From Streptococcus infantarius subsp. infantarius ATCC BAA-102 (GTDB lineage: Bacteria > Bacillota > Bacilli > Lactobacillales > Streptococcaceae), in assembly GCF_000154985.1 (NCBI RefSeq), contig NZ_DS572691.1:62001-126000 (forward strand): 64,000 bases of DNA, written 5' to 3'. The notes beneath the pieces are model-generated. The model did no database searches. It was not told where the DNA came from and saw only the letters and a list, made by a program, of their open reading frames with translations. Both the position numbers and the translations under genes were made by a program. Positions 27,085 through 37,256 of this stretch are shown in pieces (position 1 is the stretch's first letter; every line of letters starts with the position of its first letter).

Positions 27085-29553
27085 TTACTTTTTGAAAAAT
27101 TGTTCGATATCTTCTTGAGTGATACCAATCATTGGATCAATAAATGGAAGATTTTCTTCTGTTAGACGGTATTCTTTGACGTTATCTGGTTTGTCTTCGT
27201 TAAAATCAAGGCTAAGTTGAACAACTTTTTCGGATTTTTCTTCTTCAATGTGAGCAGAAGAAGAAATTGCTTTATCTTCTAGTGGCTCATTTTGGCTTTC
27301 TTTTGCTTCGTCTGGATTTTCTATCGTTTCTGAGTTGTCAAGGTCTTCTGGATTTGTTGTGAAGCGTTGGACGAGATAAGTCTTGCGTTTAGAGCCTTCA
27401 TTTTTTATGGCGTAATCAAAGGCAGCAATCTCTCCCAACATGACTAATTTACTCTTAGAGCGGGTAATAGCTGTGTAAATCAGATTGCGTTGCAAAAGAC
27501 GACGACTTTGGTGCGTAATTGGCAGAATAACTACTTGGAATTCACTCCCTTGTGATTTGTGAATGGACATGGCGTAGGCAAGCGTGATTTTGTGCCATTC
27601 GTTACGAGGGTAAATCACTTCAGTCCCGTCAAAAGACATGTAGAGTTCATCTTGTTTTGATTCAGTGTATTTGGCAGGAATCAAGTCTGTGATATAGCCG
27701 ATGTCTCCGTTAAAGACATTGAGCTCGGCATCATTAATCAAATGAAGAACTTTGTCCCCCTTACGGAAATTCATATCACCAAAAGCAAAGGATAATTGGT
27801 CACCGAGTGGATTAAGCAAATCTTGAATGATTGTATTGAGGCGGTTAATGCCGGCAGCACCACGGTACATAGGCGCAAGAATTTGAATTTCTTGAGGGCT
27901 AATGCCACTTTTAATAGCTGCGCTGACAATTTTCGGAATCATCTCAGGAATATATTGAGCGCCAGCTTCAAAGTAAGAACGGTCCGCTTTTTTCTGAGTG
28001 AAATCAGCTGGCAAGATGCCTTGTCTCATCTGATTAGCTAGTGTGACAATGGTTGAGTATTCAGATTGCCTAAAGATTTTTGTCAGTGCTATTTGCGGCA
28101 GTGTTTTGATTTTAAGTAAATCAGCTAGCACTTGCCCAGGGCCAACGGATGGAAGTTGGTCGCTATCACCAACGATAATGACTTGAGTATTTGATGAAAT
28201 GGAGCTAAAGAGCTGATTGGCTAGCCAAGTATCTACCATTGAAAATTCATCGATGATAATCAAATCACAGTCCAAATAATCATCCATGGCTTGATAATCA
28301 TTGTCGCCGTTTAAGCCAAGATGACGGTGGATGGTTGCACTTGGAAGCCCAGTTAATTCGTTCATGCGACGTGCCGCGCGACCTGTTGGTGCAGCAAGAA
28401 CAATTGGGATATCCTTCTTCTCTAAATCAATGCCGTGTAAATCAGCATAAGCAGCAATCAAACCGTTAATAACAGTTGTTTTACCAGTCCCTGGTCCACC
28501 AGTTAGAATGAAAACTTTGCTTTGAAGAGCTTCTTTAATGGCATTTTTTTGGACAGCGTCATAAGAAATACCAAAGGTGTCTTCGATATCTTCAATTTCT
28601 TCTTGTAAGTCTTGGTCTGAAAATTGTTTAGTTAATGGAGTGTCAAGGATGCGTGTTAGATTTTTCTTGATACCAGCTTCGGCATAAAACAGTGTGTTAT
28701 CAAAGATTTTTGTGCCGATGTTTTGCACCTTGTCTTCAGCGATAAGCGTAGATAATTCTTTAGCAACAGCAGCAGGGTCTAGCTCAATTTGGCGGGCTTC
28801 TTCCAAAATGGTAATAGTATTTTCTAGTAAATCACGCGCCTCAACGTAAGTATCCCCATTTTCAACCGAGGTTTCAAATAAGCTGTGAACGAGTGCGGCA
28901 CGGAAACGCTGCGGTGCATCTGCCTCAATGCCCAATTGTTCGGCGAGCTGGTCCGCAATTTTAAAGCCGATACCTTGAATATCTTCGACCAGTTGATAAG
29001 GATTTTCTTGGATAATCTCTAAACTTTCTTCCTTATAATGATTGAAAATATCAATAGCCACACGATTGGTTAAGCCGTATTCGGCAAGTTTTGAGAGGAT
29101 TTGCTCAGTTCCATAGTTAAGTTTTAATTTGGCAACAAAATTATCACGATTTTCTTTAGAGAGTCCAGAAATACTCTCAAGCTTACTAGGATCTTCCAAG
29201 ATTTTATCAATCGTGTTATCGCCGTAGAGTTGGACAATTTTCTCAGCTGTCTTTTTACCGATGCCTTTAAAGTTGTCACTTGAAAAGTACTTGATGAGTC
29301 CAGAAGACGTTGGTTTTGTTCGCTCGTATCGGGTAACTTTTAGCTGTTCACCATATTTTGGATGCTGGGTTAATTCTCCCCAGAAGGTGTAATTTTCGCC
29401 TTCGATGACATCAGTAATGGTTCCTGTGACAATGATTTCAAAATCATCAAAGTCAGAATCGGTATCTTCGATTTCGAGTAATATGATTTTAAAGAAGTTA
29501 CTGGCATTTTCAAAAATAATACGGTCAATAGCGCCAGAAAAGAAGTATTCCAT
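27085..29553 (-). CDS. recD2: RecD2-type 5'-3' DNA helicase
   Basis: An 822-residue SF1B helicase of the RecD2/YrrC class, working without RecBC. An N-terminal OB-like region and helix-hairpin-helix repeats (FKGIGKKTAEKI, ISGLSKENRD, IQGIGFKIADQL) precede the motor. Walker A is GGPGTGKTT, Walker B LIIIDEFSMVD, and the C-terminal motif AYAMSIHKSQGSEF. An acidic tail of about 90 residues follows residue 730. It is implicated in recombination and replication-fork repair. Confidence 0.93.
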   Translation of the reverse strand: MEYFFSGAIDRIIFENASNFFKIILLEIEDTDSDFDDFEIIVTGTITDVIEGENYTFWGELTQHPKYGEQLKVTRYERTKPTSSGLIKYFSSDNFKGIGKKTAEKIVQLYGDNTIDKILEDPSKLESISGLSKENRDNFVAKLKLNYGTEQILSKLAEYGLTNRVAIDIFNHYKEESLEIIQENPYQLVEDIQGIGFKIADQLAEQLGIEADAPQRFRAALVHSLFETSVENGDTYVEARDLLENTITILEEARQIELDPAAVAKELSTLIAEDKVQNIGTKIFDNTLFYAEAGIKKNLTRILDTPLTKQFSDQDLQEEIEDIEDTFGISYDAVQKNAIKEALQSKVFILTGGPGTGKTTVINGLIAAYADLHGIDLEKKDIPIVLAAPTGRAARRMNELTGLPSATIHRHLGLNGDNDYQAMDDYLDCDLIIIDEFSMVDTWLANQLFSSISSNTQVIIVGDSDQLPSVGPGQVLADLLKIKTLPQIALTKIFRQSEYSTIVTLANQMRQGILPADFTQKKADRSYFEAGAQYIPEMIPKIVSAAIKSGISPQEIQILAPMYRGAAGINRLNTIIQDLLNPLGDQLSFAFGDMNFRKGDKVLHLINDAELNVFNGDIGYITDLIPAKYTESKQDELYMSFDGTEVIYPRNEWHKITLAYAMSIHKSQGSEFQVVILPITHQSRRLLQRNLIYTAITRSKSKLVMLGEIAAFDYAIKNEGSKRKTYLVQRFTTNPEDLDNSETIENPDEAKESQNEPLEDKAISSSAHIEEEKSEKVVQLSLDFNEDKPDNVKEYRLTEENLPFIDPMIGITQEDIEQFFKK

Positions 29554-29625
29554 AAGTCATCCTTACTTGATTGTTATAGTGGCTTTATTATATCATTCGC
29601 CAATGTGATAGACAAACATCGCATT

Positions 29626-29655
29626 AAAAAGACCTAACTCGTGTGAGTTAAGTCT
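29626..29655 (-). terminator. Terminator of lepB
   Basis: On the minus strand, stem AAGACTTAACTC/GAGTTAGGTCTT is followed by TTTTT. Confidence 0.8.
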
Positions 29656-29664
29656 TCGTTGAAT

Positions 29665-30258
29665 TTAGTTGACGTCTCCAATTTTTGAGAGTGGCCAGAA
29701 GCGGAATTTGACTTCGCCGATGATAGCTGATTTTTTGAAGGAACCAACTTCACGGCTGTCTTTTGAAACGATGCGGTCATCTCCAAGCAAGAAATACTGA
29801 TTTTTTGGAACTTTGACGGTAAATTCAGTGCTGCCATCTTTAGCAGTGGTGAAGGCATCAGAGTTTTCAGCTAGTTGTTGGAATAAGGTGTTGTAAGAGT
29901 AAATGTCTTGTAAATCATCATCTTCAAAAGCTTTTTGGTACTTGTCCAGGTAAGGTTCACTTGTCTTTTTACCGTTGACGTAAAGAACATCATCTTTATA
30001 GGTAATGGTATCACCTGGGAGTCCGATAACACGTTTAACGATTTCTTTGGTTTTGTTGCCTTCTTTTTCCTTAGCTACAACAATATCAAAGCGATCGATT
30101 TTGGCAGTTCTTAGAACGATTAGGCGTTCTCCGTCAGCCAGCGTAGGGTCCATAGAATGACCGTCAACACTCACAGGCTGGATAAGGAAAAGGCGAACAA
30201 GACCAAGGGCGATTAAAAAGAGGATAGAGGGTCCCCATTCTTTGATGAATTGTTTCAT
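29665..30258 (-). CDS. lepB: Signal peptidase I (housekeeping)
   Basis: A 197-residue type I signal peptidase that removes signal peptides outside the membrane. One N-terminal membrane anchor (about 10-28) precedes the catalytic Ser35 (GHSMDPTL) and Lys75 (VKRVIGLPGD); box E reads LGDDRIVSKDSR. It lies 16 bases downstream of rnhC on the same strand. Confidence 0.93.
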   Translation of the reverse strand: MKQFIKEWGPSILFLIALGLVRLFLIQPVSVDGHSMDPTLADGERLIVLRTAKIDRFDIVVAKEKEGNKTKEIVKRVIGLPGDTITYKDDVLYVNGKKTSEPYLDKYQKAFEDDDLQDIYSYNTLFQQLAENSDAFTTAKDGSTEFTVKVPKNQYFLLGDDRIVSKDSREVGSFKKSAIIGEVKFRFWPLSKIGDVN

Positions 30259-30274
30259 AATTGGTTCCTCAATG

Positions 30275-31174
30275 TTATTTTTTTAATAAATTTTGTGCTT
30301 TTTGGGTGTTTGCAAAGTGGAGTTTTGCAGTGTGTTCTAAGCCAGGCATGCCGTAAGCTGCTAGGATTTGACTAGCTACTTTATCGGATTTGCTACCAGC
30401 ACCGCTTGGAAGTTTGTACTGTACTTCTTGGCTTAGCTTATCTAAATTCTCCAAGAAAAGGTTACGGGCGATAATGGAGCTAACTGCGACAGCAAGGTAT
30501 TTCCCTTCAGCCTTTTCTTCTAGCGTTAGAGGATTGTCAAAGTGATTTACCTCATTTTTGAGGTATTTTTCGTAATTTTGACGGCTAGTAAAAGCATCAA
30601 TCACGATTTTTTCAGGTTTTACGCCATCTTGCAGTAGCAGATAAATAGCTTGATTATGAAGAGCTACTTTTACAGAGACTGCATTGTGCATCTTACCTTT
30701 TCCAACGACTTGGTTGTATTTTTGAGGGGACAATAGCAGAGCTTTATGCTTGATTTTCTCTTCTAAGATTGGGGCGATTTGGCGAATTTTACTATCCGTT
30801 AAATTCTTAGAATCATCGACACCAAGTTTCTTTAGCAGCGCGTGGTCATCAGGAGTTACAAAACTAGCAACAACCGCTAAGCCACCAAAGTAAGAACCGT
30901 TGCCGACTTCATCTGAACCGATTAAAGGCATGACTTGACCAGCCTTAGTATTCTGCGTGTCTTCTGACGCTTGATAACCAAATTGGCTAGCGACTTCTTG
31001 TGCAGCATTTCCTTGAAAAACGACTTTACCAGAGGTGTAAGCAAGGACTGTAACGCCATTTACTTTTGCGGCAAAAGTGACGTAGGGATTATTGTTTGTG
31101 ACTTGTTTGCCAACTAGTGTTTTAATGAGGTTTTGCAAGTCAATTTTCCCTAGTTTCATAACAATTGTATTCAT
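30275..31174 (-). CDS. rnhC: Ribonuclease HIII
   Basis: A 299-residue RNase HIII, cleaving RNA in RNA-DNA hybrids. An N-terminal TBP-like substrate-binding domain (about 1-85) is followed by the catalytic domain starting [13 protein letters not shown] (Asp-Glu pair). Further acidic residues lie in IDAFTS. It is followed by lepB, a conserved streptococcal pair. Confidence 0.93.
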   Translation of the reverse strand: MNTIVMKLGKIDLQNLIKTLVGKQVTNNNPYVTFAAKVNGVTVLAYTSGKVVFQGNAAQEVASQFGYQASEDTQNTKAGQVMPLIGSDEVGNGSYFGGLAVVASFVTPDDHALLKKLGVDDSKNLTDSKIRQIAPILEEKIKHKALLLSPQKYNQVVGKGKMHNAVSVKVALHNQAIYLLLQDGVKPEKIVIDAFTSRQNYEKYLKNEVNHFDNPLTLEEKAEGKYLAVAVSSIIARNLFLENLDKLSQEVQYKLPSGAGSKSDKVASQILAAYGMPGLEHTAKLHFANTQKAQNLLKK

Positions 31175-31293
31175 AATTTTATTGTAACATAAAAAGATGA
31201 CAAGGTGGCAAAATAGCCTGTTGAAACTGGGATTTTCACGCTTTCATTTTACGAAATGTTTATTTTAAGGTATAATGTCAAAGAGGTGACTAT

Positions 31294-31602
31294 ATGGAAA
31301 GTAAAAATCGTTATAAATTCGTCTTTGGAGAAAAGTCGCTCACATTGACAACAGATAAGGATAACCTCTTCATGGAGGAAGTTGAGCGTGTAGCCAAAGA
31401 AAAATATAATACAATCAAAGAAAAATTACCACAAGCTGATAATGAAACGATTGCTATTTTGATGGCTCTCAATTCGCTTTCAACTCAGCTTAGTCGTGAG
31501 ATTGAAGTTGAAAAAATGGAAAAAGAATTGACGGCTCTCCGTTCTGAGGCGATTGACGATATTAAGGAGAAAGCCAGCAAATCTGATTCTGATGAGGAAT
31601 AA
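31294..31602 (+). CDS. zapA: Cell division protein ZapA
   Basis: A 102-residue FtsZ-associated protein: an N-terminal strand-rich domain (NRYKFVFGEKSLTLTT) and a long C-terminal coiled coil (QLSREIEVEKMEKELTALR). Its place upstream of a cvpA-type gene and mutS2 is the usual Firmicutes arrangement. AGAGGTGA lies just upstream. Confidence 0.85.
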   Translation: MESKNRYKFVFGEKSLTLTTDKDNLFMEEVERVAKEKYNTIKEKLPQADNETIAILMALNSLSTQLSREIEVEKMEKELTALRSEAIDDIKEKASKSDSDEE

Positions 31603-31605
31603 TAT

Positions 31606-32154
31606 ATGTTATCAGTTTTTATTTTGCTGATTTTAGCTTGGCATTTTTATATTGGCTATTCACGAGGTATTATCTTACAAGCTTACTATTTTGTAGCAAG
31701 TATTGTGTCATTAGTCGTGGCTAGTCGCTTTTATCAAGCATTGTCTGAAGAGATTACTTTATGGATTCCTTACTCAAATGCAGGGCAAGGTGCCAGCATG
31801 AATTTTTTCACGGACGTTAATATTTTTGATTTAGATAGAGTTTATTATGCTGGGGTGGCTTTCACAGCTATTTACATGTTAGTTTATGCCATCTTTCGTT
31901 TTATAGGGATTTTGGTGCATCTGGCACCAGTTCACCATTTTGATAGTGTCAAGCTTAATTGTCTTAGCGGCATCATGGCTGTTTTGGTAGCTTTAGTCTT
32001 CTTTGGCTTAGTCTTGACATTACTTGCAACTGTCCCGATGTCAATGGTTCAAAATCTTCTCTCAAGCAGCTGGATTGCACGTTTGATTATTAATTATTTC
32101 CAACCATTGACAGGTGTTATTAAGGCACTTTGGGTAACAGCCATTTTAGGATAA
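31606..32154 (+). CDS. CvpA-family membrane protein
   Basis: A 182-residue protein with about four membrane helices, of the colicin V production/CvpA family. The N-terminal HFYIGYSRGIILQAYY and a central FIGILVHLAP are typical. It starts three bases after zapA, so it is cotranscribed. Family members are linked to envelope and stress phenotypes; the biochemical role is unknown. Confidence 0.83.
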   Translation: MLSVFILLILAWHFYIGYSRGIILQAYYFVASIVSLVVASRFYQALSEEITLWIPYSNAGQGASMNFFTDVNIFDLDRVYYAGVAFTAIYMLVYAIFRFIGILVHLAPVHHFDSVKLNCLSGIMAVLVALVFFGLVLTLLATVPMSMVQNLLSSSWIARLIINYFQPLTGVIKALWVTAILG

Positions 32155-32156
32155 GA

Positions 32157-32181
32157 AGAAGGGCGTTTAGCCCTTATTTTT
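32157..32181 (+). terminator. Terminator after the cvpA-type gene
   Basis: Stem AAGGGC/GCCCTT followed by ATTTTT. Confidence 0.75.
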
Positions 32182-32242
32182 GTATGAACATGAGTGTGCT
32201 AAAAGAGCACTAGAATAAGGTAAGTTTTGGTATAATAGTGAT

Positions 32243-34579
32243 ATGAATAACAGAATTTTAGAACAGTTAGAATTTGATAAAGTCAAGCAACTTTTTGCTG
32301 GCTATTTACAAACTGAACAAGGGCAAGATGAATTGCGTAAGCTTGCTCCGATGACAGATTCTGACCGTATCTCACGTTCTTTTGCTGAAATGTCAGATAT
32401 GGAGCAGATTTTTGTTGAGCAACATGGCTTTGGTTTAGGCAGTTTACGTGATATTTCTGAAAGCATGCGCCGCTTGGAATTAGATGCGGATGTCAATGTT
32501 TCAGAGATTATTGATATTAAAAAAATCTTGCAAGTATCAGCAGAAGTTAAGCATTTCTATAACGATTTGGAAAATGTTAACTTGACGGCTTTAAACACTC
32601 TTTTTGAGAAAATTGAGCTTTTGCCAAGTCTGCAAGGAAATTTGCAAGCCATTAACGATGGTGGATTTATTGAGAATTTTGCAAGTCATGAATTAGACCG
32701 TATTCGTCGTCAAATCAATCATGATGAAAGCAGAGTTCGTCAAGTCTTGCAGGACATTTTGAAAAAGCAAGCTGACCATTTGACAGAGACTTTGATTGCT
32801 AGTCGTAATGGCCGTGCAGTTTTACCTGTGAAAAATAGCTACCGCAATCGCATCTCAGGGGTTGTGCATGATATTTCAGCATCAGGAAGCACGGTTTATA
32901 TTGAGCCGCGTGCAGTGGTGCAACTAAATGAAGAAATCACACAATTACGCGCAGATGAACGCCATGAAATGGCTCGTATTTTACGCGAATTGTCAAATAT
33001 GCTTCGCCCTCATACTAATATTATTCGAAATAATGCTTGGGTTTTGGGACATTTGGATTTTGTGCGTGCAAAATTCCTCTTCATGCAAGAAAACAAAGCA
33101 GTTGTTCCACAGTTATCCACAGATAAGACTGTGCAGCTCTTGCAAGCCCGTCACCCACTGTTGATAAATCCAGTCGCAAATGACTTGCATTTCTTAGATG
33201 AATTGACAGTTATCGTCATCACTGGTCCAAATACTGGTGGTAAGACGGTTATGTTGAAAACTTTGGGATTAGCGCAGCTAATGGCACAATCAGGACTTCC
33301 AATCCTAGCTGACAAAGGTAGTAAAGTCGCTGTTTTCAATGAGATTTTTGCTGATATCGGTGATGAACAATCTATCGAGCAAAGCTTGTCAACATTCTCA
33401 AGCCATATGACAAATATTGTGGATATCTTGGCGGCAGCTGACAAAGATAGTTTGGTACTTGTGGATGAATTGGGGGCAGGTACTGATCCGCAAGAAGGAG
33501 CTAGCCTTGCCATTTCAATCTTGGAGCATTTGCGTTTGACACAAGTGAAAACCATGGCAACAACTCACTATCCTGAACTAAAAGCTTACGGCATCGAGAC
33601 AGAGTTTGTTGAAAATGCCAGCATGGAATTTGACACAGAGACTTTGAGTCCGACTTATCATTTCATGCAAGGTGTGCCAGGGCGTTCAAATGCCTTTGAA
33701 ATTGTCCGTCGATTAGGTCTTGCTGAAGTGATTGTCAATGAAGCAGAGCGTTTGACGGATTCTGATACAGATGTTAACCGCATCATCGAGCGTTTGGAAG
33801 AACAAACGCATGAAAGTCGTAAACGTCTTGACCACATCAAAGAAGTAGAGCAAGATAACCTCAAATTCAACCGTGCAGTCAAGAAACTTTATAACGAATT
33901 CTCACACGCCAAAGATAAAGAACTTGAAAAGGCTTCTGCTAAGGCACAAGAAATTGTGGATAAAGCCATGGCTGAAAGTGAAGAAATCCTTAAAAATCTT
34001 CACCACAAAGCAAGCCTTAAACCACATGAAGTCATTGAAGCTAAAAGTCAGTTGAAAAAATTAGCACCTGAAGTTGATTTATCGAAAAATAAAGTTCTTA
34101 AGAAAGCCAAGAAATTGCGTGCACCGCGCGTGGGTGATGACATTATCGTCACAGCTTACGGTCAACGCGGAACCTTGATTAACCAAACCAAGAATGGTAA
34201 ATGGGAAGCACAAGTTGGTCTTATTAAGATGACGCTTAAAGAAGACGAATTTAGCCTTGTCAAAGTTCAAGAAGAAGAACAAAAACCGAAGAAAAAACAA
34301 GTTCATGTGGTTAAGAAAAGCAAGAAATCTGCTGGACCACGTGCTCGACTTGACCTTCGTGGTAAACGTTATGAAGAAGCCATGCAAGAATTGGACGAAT
34401 TTATCGACCAAGCCTTGCTTAACAACATGGCTCAAGTTGATATTATTCACGGTATCGGAACAGGTGTTATCCGTGAAGGGGTCACAAAATACCTTCGTCG
34501 CAACAAACACGTCAAATCATTCGGCTACGCCCCACAAAACGCAGGTGGCAGTGGCTGTACCATTGCAAATCTAGGGTAA
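32243..34579 (+). CDS. mutS2: MutS2 endonuclease/ribosome-rescue ATPase
   Basis: 778 residues with the MutS core (Walker A GPNTGGKT, Walker [15 protein letters not shown]), a KOW-like linker (around 625-665) and a C-terminal Smr nuclease domain ([12 protein letters not shown] and [14 protein letters not shown]). MutS2 limits recombination and, in recent work on Firmicutes, splits collided ribosomes. It is full length. Confidence 0.95.
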   Translation: MNNRILEQLEFDKVKQLFAGYLQTEQGQDELRKLAPMTDSDRISRSFAEMSDMEQIFVEQHGFGLGSLRDISESMRRLELDADVNVSEIIDIKKILQVSAEVKHFYNDLENVNLTALNTLFEKIELLPSLQGNLQAINDGGFIENFASHELDRIRRQINHDESRVRQVLQDILKKQADHLTETLIASRNGRAVLPVKNSYRNRISGVVHDISASGSTVYIEPRAVVQLNEEITQLRADERHEMARILRELSNMLRPHTNIIRNNAWVLGHLDFVRAKFLFMQENKAVVPQLSTDKTVQLLQARHPLLINPVANDLHFLDELTVIVITGPNTGGKTVMLKTLGLAQLMAQSGLPILADKGSKVAVFNEIFADIGDEQSIEQSLSTFSSHMTNIVDILAAADKDSLVLVDELGAGTDPQEGASLAISILEHLRLTQVKTMATTHYPELKAYGIETEFVENASMEFDTETLSPTYHFMQGVPGRSNAFEIVRRLGLAEVIVNEAERLTDSDTDVNRIIERLEEQTHESRKRLDHIKEVEQDNLKFNRAVKKLYNEFSHAKDKELEKASAKAQEIVDKAMAESEEILKNLHHKASLKPHEVIEAKSQLKKLAPEVDLSKNKVLKKAKKLRAPRVGDDIIVTAYGQRGTLINQTKNGKWEAQVGLIKMTLKEDEFSLVKVQEEEQKPKKKQVHVVKKSKKSAGPRARLDLRGKRYEEAMQELDEFIDQALLNNMAQVDIIHGIGTGVIREGVTKYLRRNKHVKSFGYAPQNAGGSGCTIANLG

Positions 34580-34606
34580 AAAAACTGTCCAGTGGACAGT
34601 TTTTTC
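34577..34606 (+). terminator. Terminator of mutS2
   Basis: Stem AAAAACTGTCC/GGACAGTTTTTT. Confidence 0.9.
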
Positions 34607-34616
34607 TGTGAATAGA

Positions 34617-34645
34617 CAAAAACCTGCAATTTTGCAGGCTTTTTA
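34617..34645. terminator. Terminator of nadA
   Basis: Stem CCTGC/GCAGG with A- and T-runs on either side, just beyond the nadA stop. Confidence 0.7.
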
Positions 34646-34667
34646 AATGTAGAAAATGCAAATAAAT

Positions 34668-35588
34668 TTATTTTTGTCCAAGCAGGATCATTTGGTCGAT
34701 GGCATGACGGGCACCTTTAATAGTGTCTTCGTCAAGCTCAATCTCTTCACCTGCTCGTCCAAGTAAACAGTTGTAAATGTCAGCTAGAGTTGTCATTTTC
34801 ATGTTATGACAAACACATTCAGTTGATAATAAATAGAAGCGTTTATCAGGGCATTCAAATTGTAAATGCTCAACAATACTGCTTTCAGTACCAATGATAA
34901 ATTCTTTGTCAGTGCTATTTTTAGCGTAAGCCATGATTTCTGTAGTACTTCCAGCAAAATCTGCCAACTCAGTAACCTCAGCTAGACATTCTGGGTGAAC
35001 CAGTACTTTAGCATTTGGGTGAGCTTCACGTGCTTTGAGCACATCGCGTTTACGCATGCGCATGTGTGTTGGGCAACCACCTTTGAAAAATTCAAATTGC
35101 TTATCAGGACATTGTTCAGCGACCCATTGACCAAGGTTGCGGTCTGGAACAAAAAGAATCTTATCGTTGTCAATGTTGTTGATAATTTTAACAGCTGAAG
35201 AAGATGTGACGCAGACATCGACCATTGTTTTCACTTCTGAAGTGGTGTTGATATAAGCAACGGTAGTGTAGTCTGGGTGAGCATCTTTTAGCCAAGTAAC
35301 GATTTTTTTATCAATTTGAGCGGCCATTGGGCAACCAGCCATTGGGTTGGCTAGAAGAGCTGTTTTTTCCGGTGATAAAACTTTAACGGTTTCTGCCATA
35401 AAGCGCACCCCACACATCATGATGGTACCTTGTGGTGCTTTGGCAGCATATTTACTTAAAGCAAAAGAATCGCCTACAAAATCGGCAACTTCCCAAATGT
35501 CGTGACTTTGGTAGGCGTGTGCTAAAATACAAACTCCTTTGTCTTTTTTGAGACGTAAAATTTCGTCTTGCATCTCTCTTGTATTCAT
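34668..35588 (-). CDS. nadA: Quinolinate synthase NadA
   Basis: A 306-residue [4Fe-4S] enzyme condensing iminoaspartate with dihydroxyacetone phosphate to quinolinate. The three cluster cysteines are visible in MMCGVRFMAE, VHPECLAEV and STECVCHNM. Divergent from nadBC, so the window holds the full aspartate-to-nicotinate-nucleotide route, uncommon in streptococci but reported for the S. gallolyticus group. Confidence 0.94.
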   Translation of the reverse strand: MNTREMQDEILRLKKDKGVCILAHAYQSHDIWEVADFVGDSFALSKYAAKAPQGTIMMCGVRFMAETVKVLSPEKTALLANPMAGCPMAAQIDKKIVTWLKDAHPDYTTVAYINTTSEVKTMVDVCVTSSSAVKIINNIDNDKILFVPDRNLGQWVAEQCPDKQFEFFKGGCPTHMRMRKRDVLKAREAHPNAKVLVHPECLAEVTELADFAGSTTEIMAYAKNSTDKEFIIGTESSIVEHLQFECPDKRFYLLSTECVCHNMKMTTLADIYNCLLGRAGEEIELDEDTIKGARHAIDQMILLGQK

Positions 35589-35629
35589 TATATGTTTATG
35601 GGATCCTCCTAGGATTGTCTTAGTTATAT

Positions 35630-35718
35630 ATTATAGTACCGAGTCAAGAATGTGTCAAGACACCTGTAAATAAATTTTAATTGGGTGTCTTGTCATGTGT
35701 CTTGATTAGTGGTAAAAT
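35630..35718. promoter_or_regulatory. Divergent nadA/nadBC promoters with three operator-like boxes
   Basis: nadA (minus): -35 TTGACA at 35658-35653, 17-base spacer, -10 TATAAT at 35635-35630. nadB (plus): -35 TTGTCA at 35690-35695, 17-base spacer, -10 TAAAAT at 35713-35718. A near-perfect palindrome GTGTCAAGACAC (35652-35663) covers the nadA -35. Related boxes GTGTCTTGTCAT (35685) and GTGTCTTGATTA (35697) cover the nadB -35 and spacer. NiaR-type niacin-responsive repression is inferred. Confidence 0.7.
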
Positions 35719-35923
35719 ATGTTCTAAGTCGTATGATCTTAATTGATAAGAGTTGATTGAAAAAGTTCCTAAAGACTGATTTAAGTAAGCCTCGCATTGA
35801 TATCATACAGAAAATGAGAAGCTTATGCTTAGGTCAGTTGATGATGGTATTCTAGGAATTCTTTTTTTATCTGACTCACCAAATGGATTGTTTATTCAAC
35901 AATCGTTAAAAAAGAAGGTTTGT

Positions 35924-37228
35924 ATGAAAACAAATGTACTTATTGTCGGTAGTGGTTGTTCAGGACTTTATACGGCCCTTAATTTGCCACAAGAACTTCA
36001 AATTACTATTATCTCTAAAGATACATTAGAACACAGTGATTCTTTCTTGGCACAAGGTGGTATTTGCATGTTGAAAGACGAGTCTGACTACGACTCATTC
36101 TTTGAAGATACTTTGCGTGCTGGTCACTACAAAAATGACAAGGTTTCTGTTGATTTGATGATTAAGTCATCGCCTGATGTTATCAAAGATTTGATTAGTT
36201 ACGGTGTTGATTTTCAACGTGATGAAAATGGTAACCTTGCTTTCACTCGTGAAGGTGCTCACTCTGATAAACGTATTCTTTTTTACCAAGATACTACAGG
36301 TAAAGAAATCACAAGCAGATTGTTAGCTGCGGTCAAAAAACGTCCAAATATTACCTTGATGGAACACACTTGTCTTCTTGATATCTTGGAAGAAGATAAC
36401 CGTTGTTATGGTGGTGTGGTCCGTCTTGAAAATGGTGATTTGCAAAAAATCACAGCTGATGTGACTGTTCTTGCTAGTGGTGGTGTTGGTGGTTTGTACA
36501 AAAATAGTACTAACTTCAAGCATTTGACTGGTGATGCGCTAGCTATTTCCCTAAAACATGATATTGAGCTTAAGGACATGTCTTATGTACAAATTCACCC
36601 AACAACCCTTTACCAAGAAAATCCAAAAGAACGTTCATTCTTGATTTCTGAGTCCGTTCGTGGTGAAGGAGCTCTTCTTTACGATAAAAATATGAATCGT
36701 TTTGTCGATGAATTGCAACCGCGTGATGTGGTAGCACAAGCCATTTTAAAACAAATGGAAAAAGACGGGACAGACCACGTCTGGGAAGATTTGCGTACCA
36801 TTCCGAAAAAAGAATTGGAAGAACATTTCCCAAATATCTTGGCACACTGTCGTGAGTCTGGTTACGACCCATTCACAGAATGTATTCCAGTTGTGCCAGC
36901 ACAGCATTATTTCATGGGTGGTATCAAGGTTAATCACCATAGTAAGACAAGTATGGACTTCCTTTATGCTGTTGGTGAAACAGCTTGTAATGGGGTTCAC
37001 GGTCAAAACCGTTTAGCAAGTAATTCTCTTCTTGAAAGTCTTGTTTTTGCAAAACGCGCAGCTAAGGACTTGGTTGCTAAGTATGAGAGTGTATCCGTGC
37101 TTCCAAAAACTTTGGCTGAGCTTGATTTGCTAGATTATCAAGATGACGATATCTTGGCAGACGACTATAAAAAATTAGTTGTTGAAAAATTAACAGAAAA
37201 TAATCAACTAGAAACTGTTATCGGTTAA
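35924..37228 (+). CDS. nadB: L-aspartate oxidase NadB
   Basis: A 434-residue FAD enzyme oxidising aspartate to iminoaspartate. The N-terminal dinucleotide motif is VLIVGSGCSGLYTAL; substrate-site elements are SFLAQGGI, HPTTLYQEN and SVRGEGALL. The start at 35924 has GAAGG upstream and matches the family; a longer frame from 35825 adds a poor N-terminus inside the leader. nadC follows 28 bases later. Confidence 0.92.
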   Translation: MKTNVLIVGSGCSGLYTALNLPQELQITIISKDTLEHSDSFLAQGGICMLKDESDYDSFFEDTLRAGHYKNDKVSVDLMIKSSPDVIKDLISYGVDFQRDENGNLAFTREGAHSDKRILFYQDTTGKEITSRLLAAVKKRPNITLMEHTCLLDILEEDNRCYGGVVRLENGDLQKITADVTVLASGGVGGLYKNSTNFKHLTGDALAISLKHDIELKDMSYVQIHPTTLYQENPKERSFLISESVRGEGALLYDKNMNRFVDELQPRDVVAQAILKQMEKDGTDHVWEDLRTIPKKELEEHFPNILAHCRESGYDPFTECIPVVPAQHYFMGGIKVNHHSKTSMDFLYAVGETACNGVHGQNRLASNSLLESLVFAKRAAKDLVAKYESVSVLPKTLAELDLLDYQDDDILADDYKKLVVEKLTENNQLETVIG

Positions 37229-37256
37229 TGGTTGTGAGATATGAGAAAGGATAATG

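Noticed and set aside
34079-34574. Frames overlapping the 3' end of mutS2
   Set aside because: They are out-of-frame readings of the Lys-rich linker and Smr domain.
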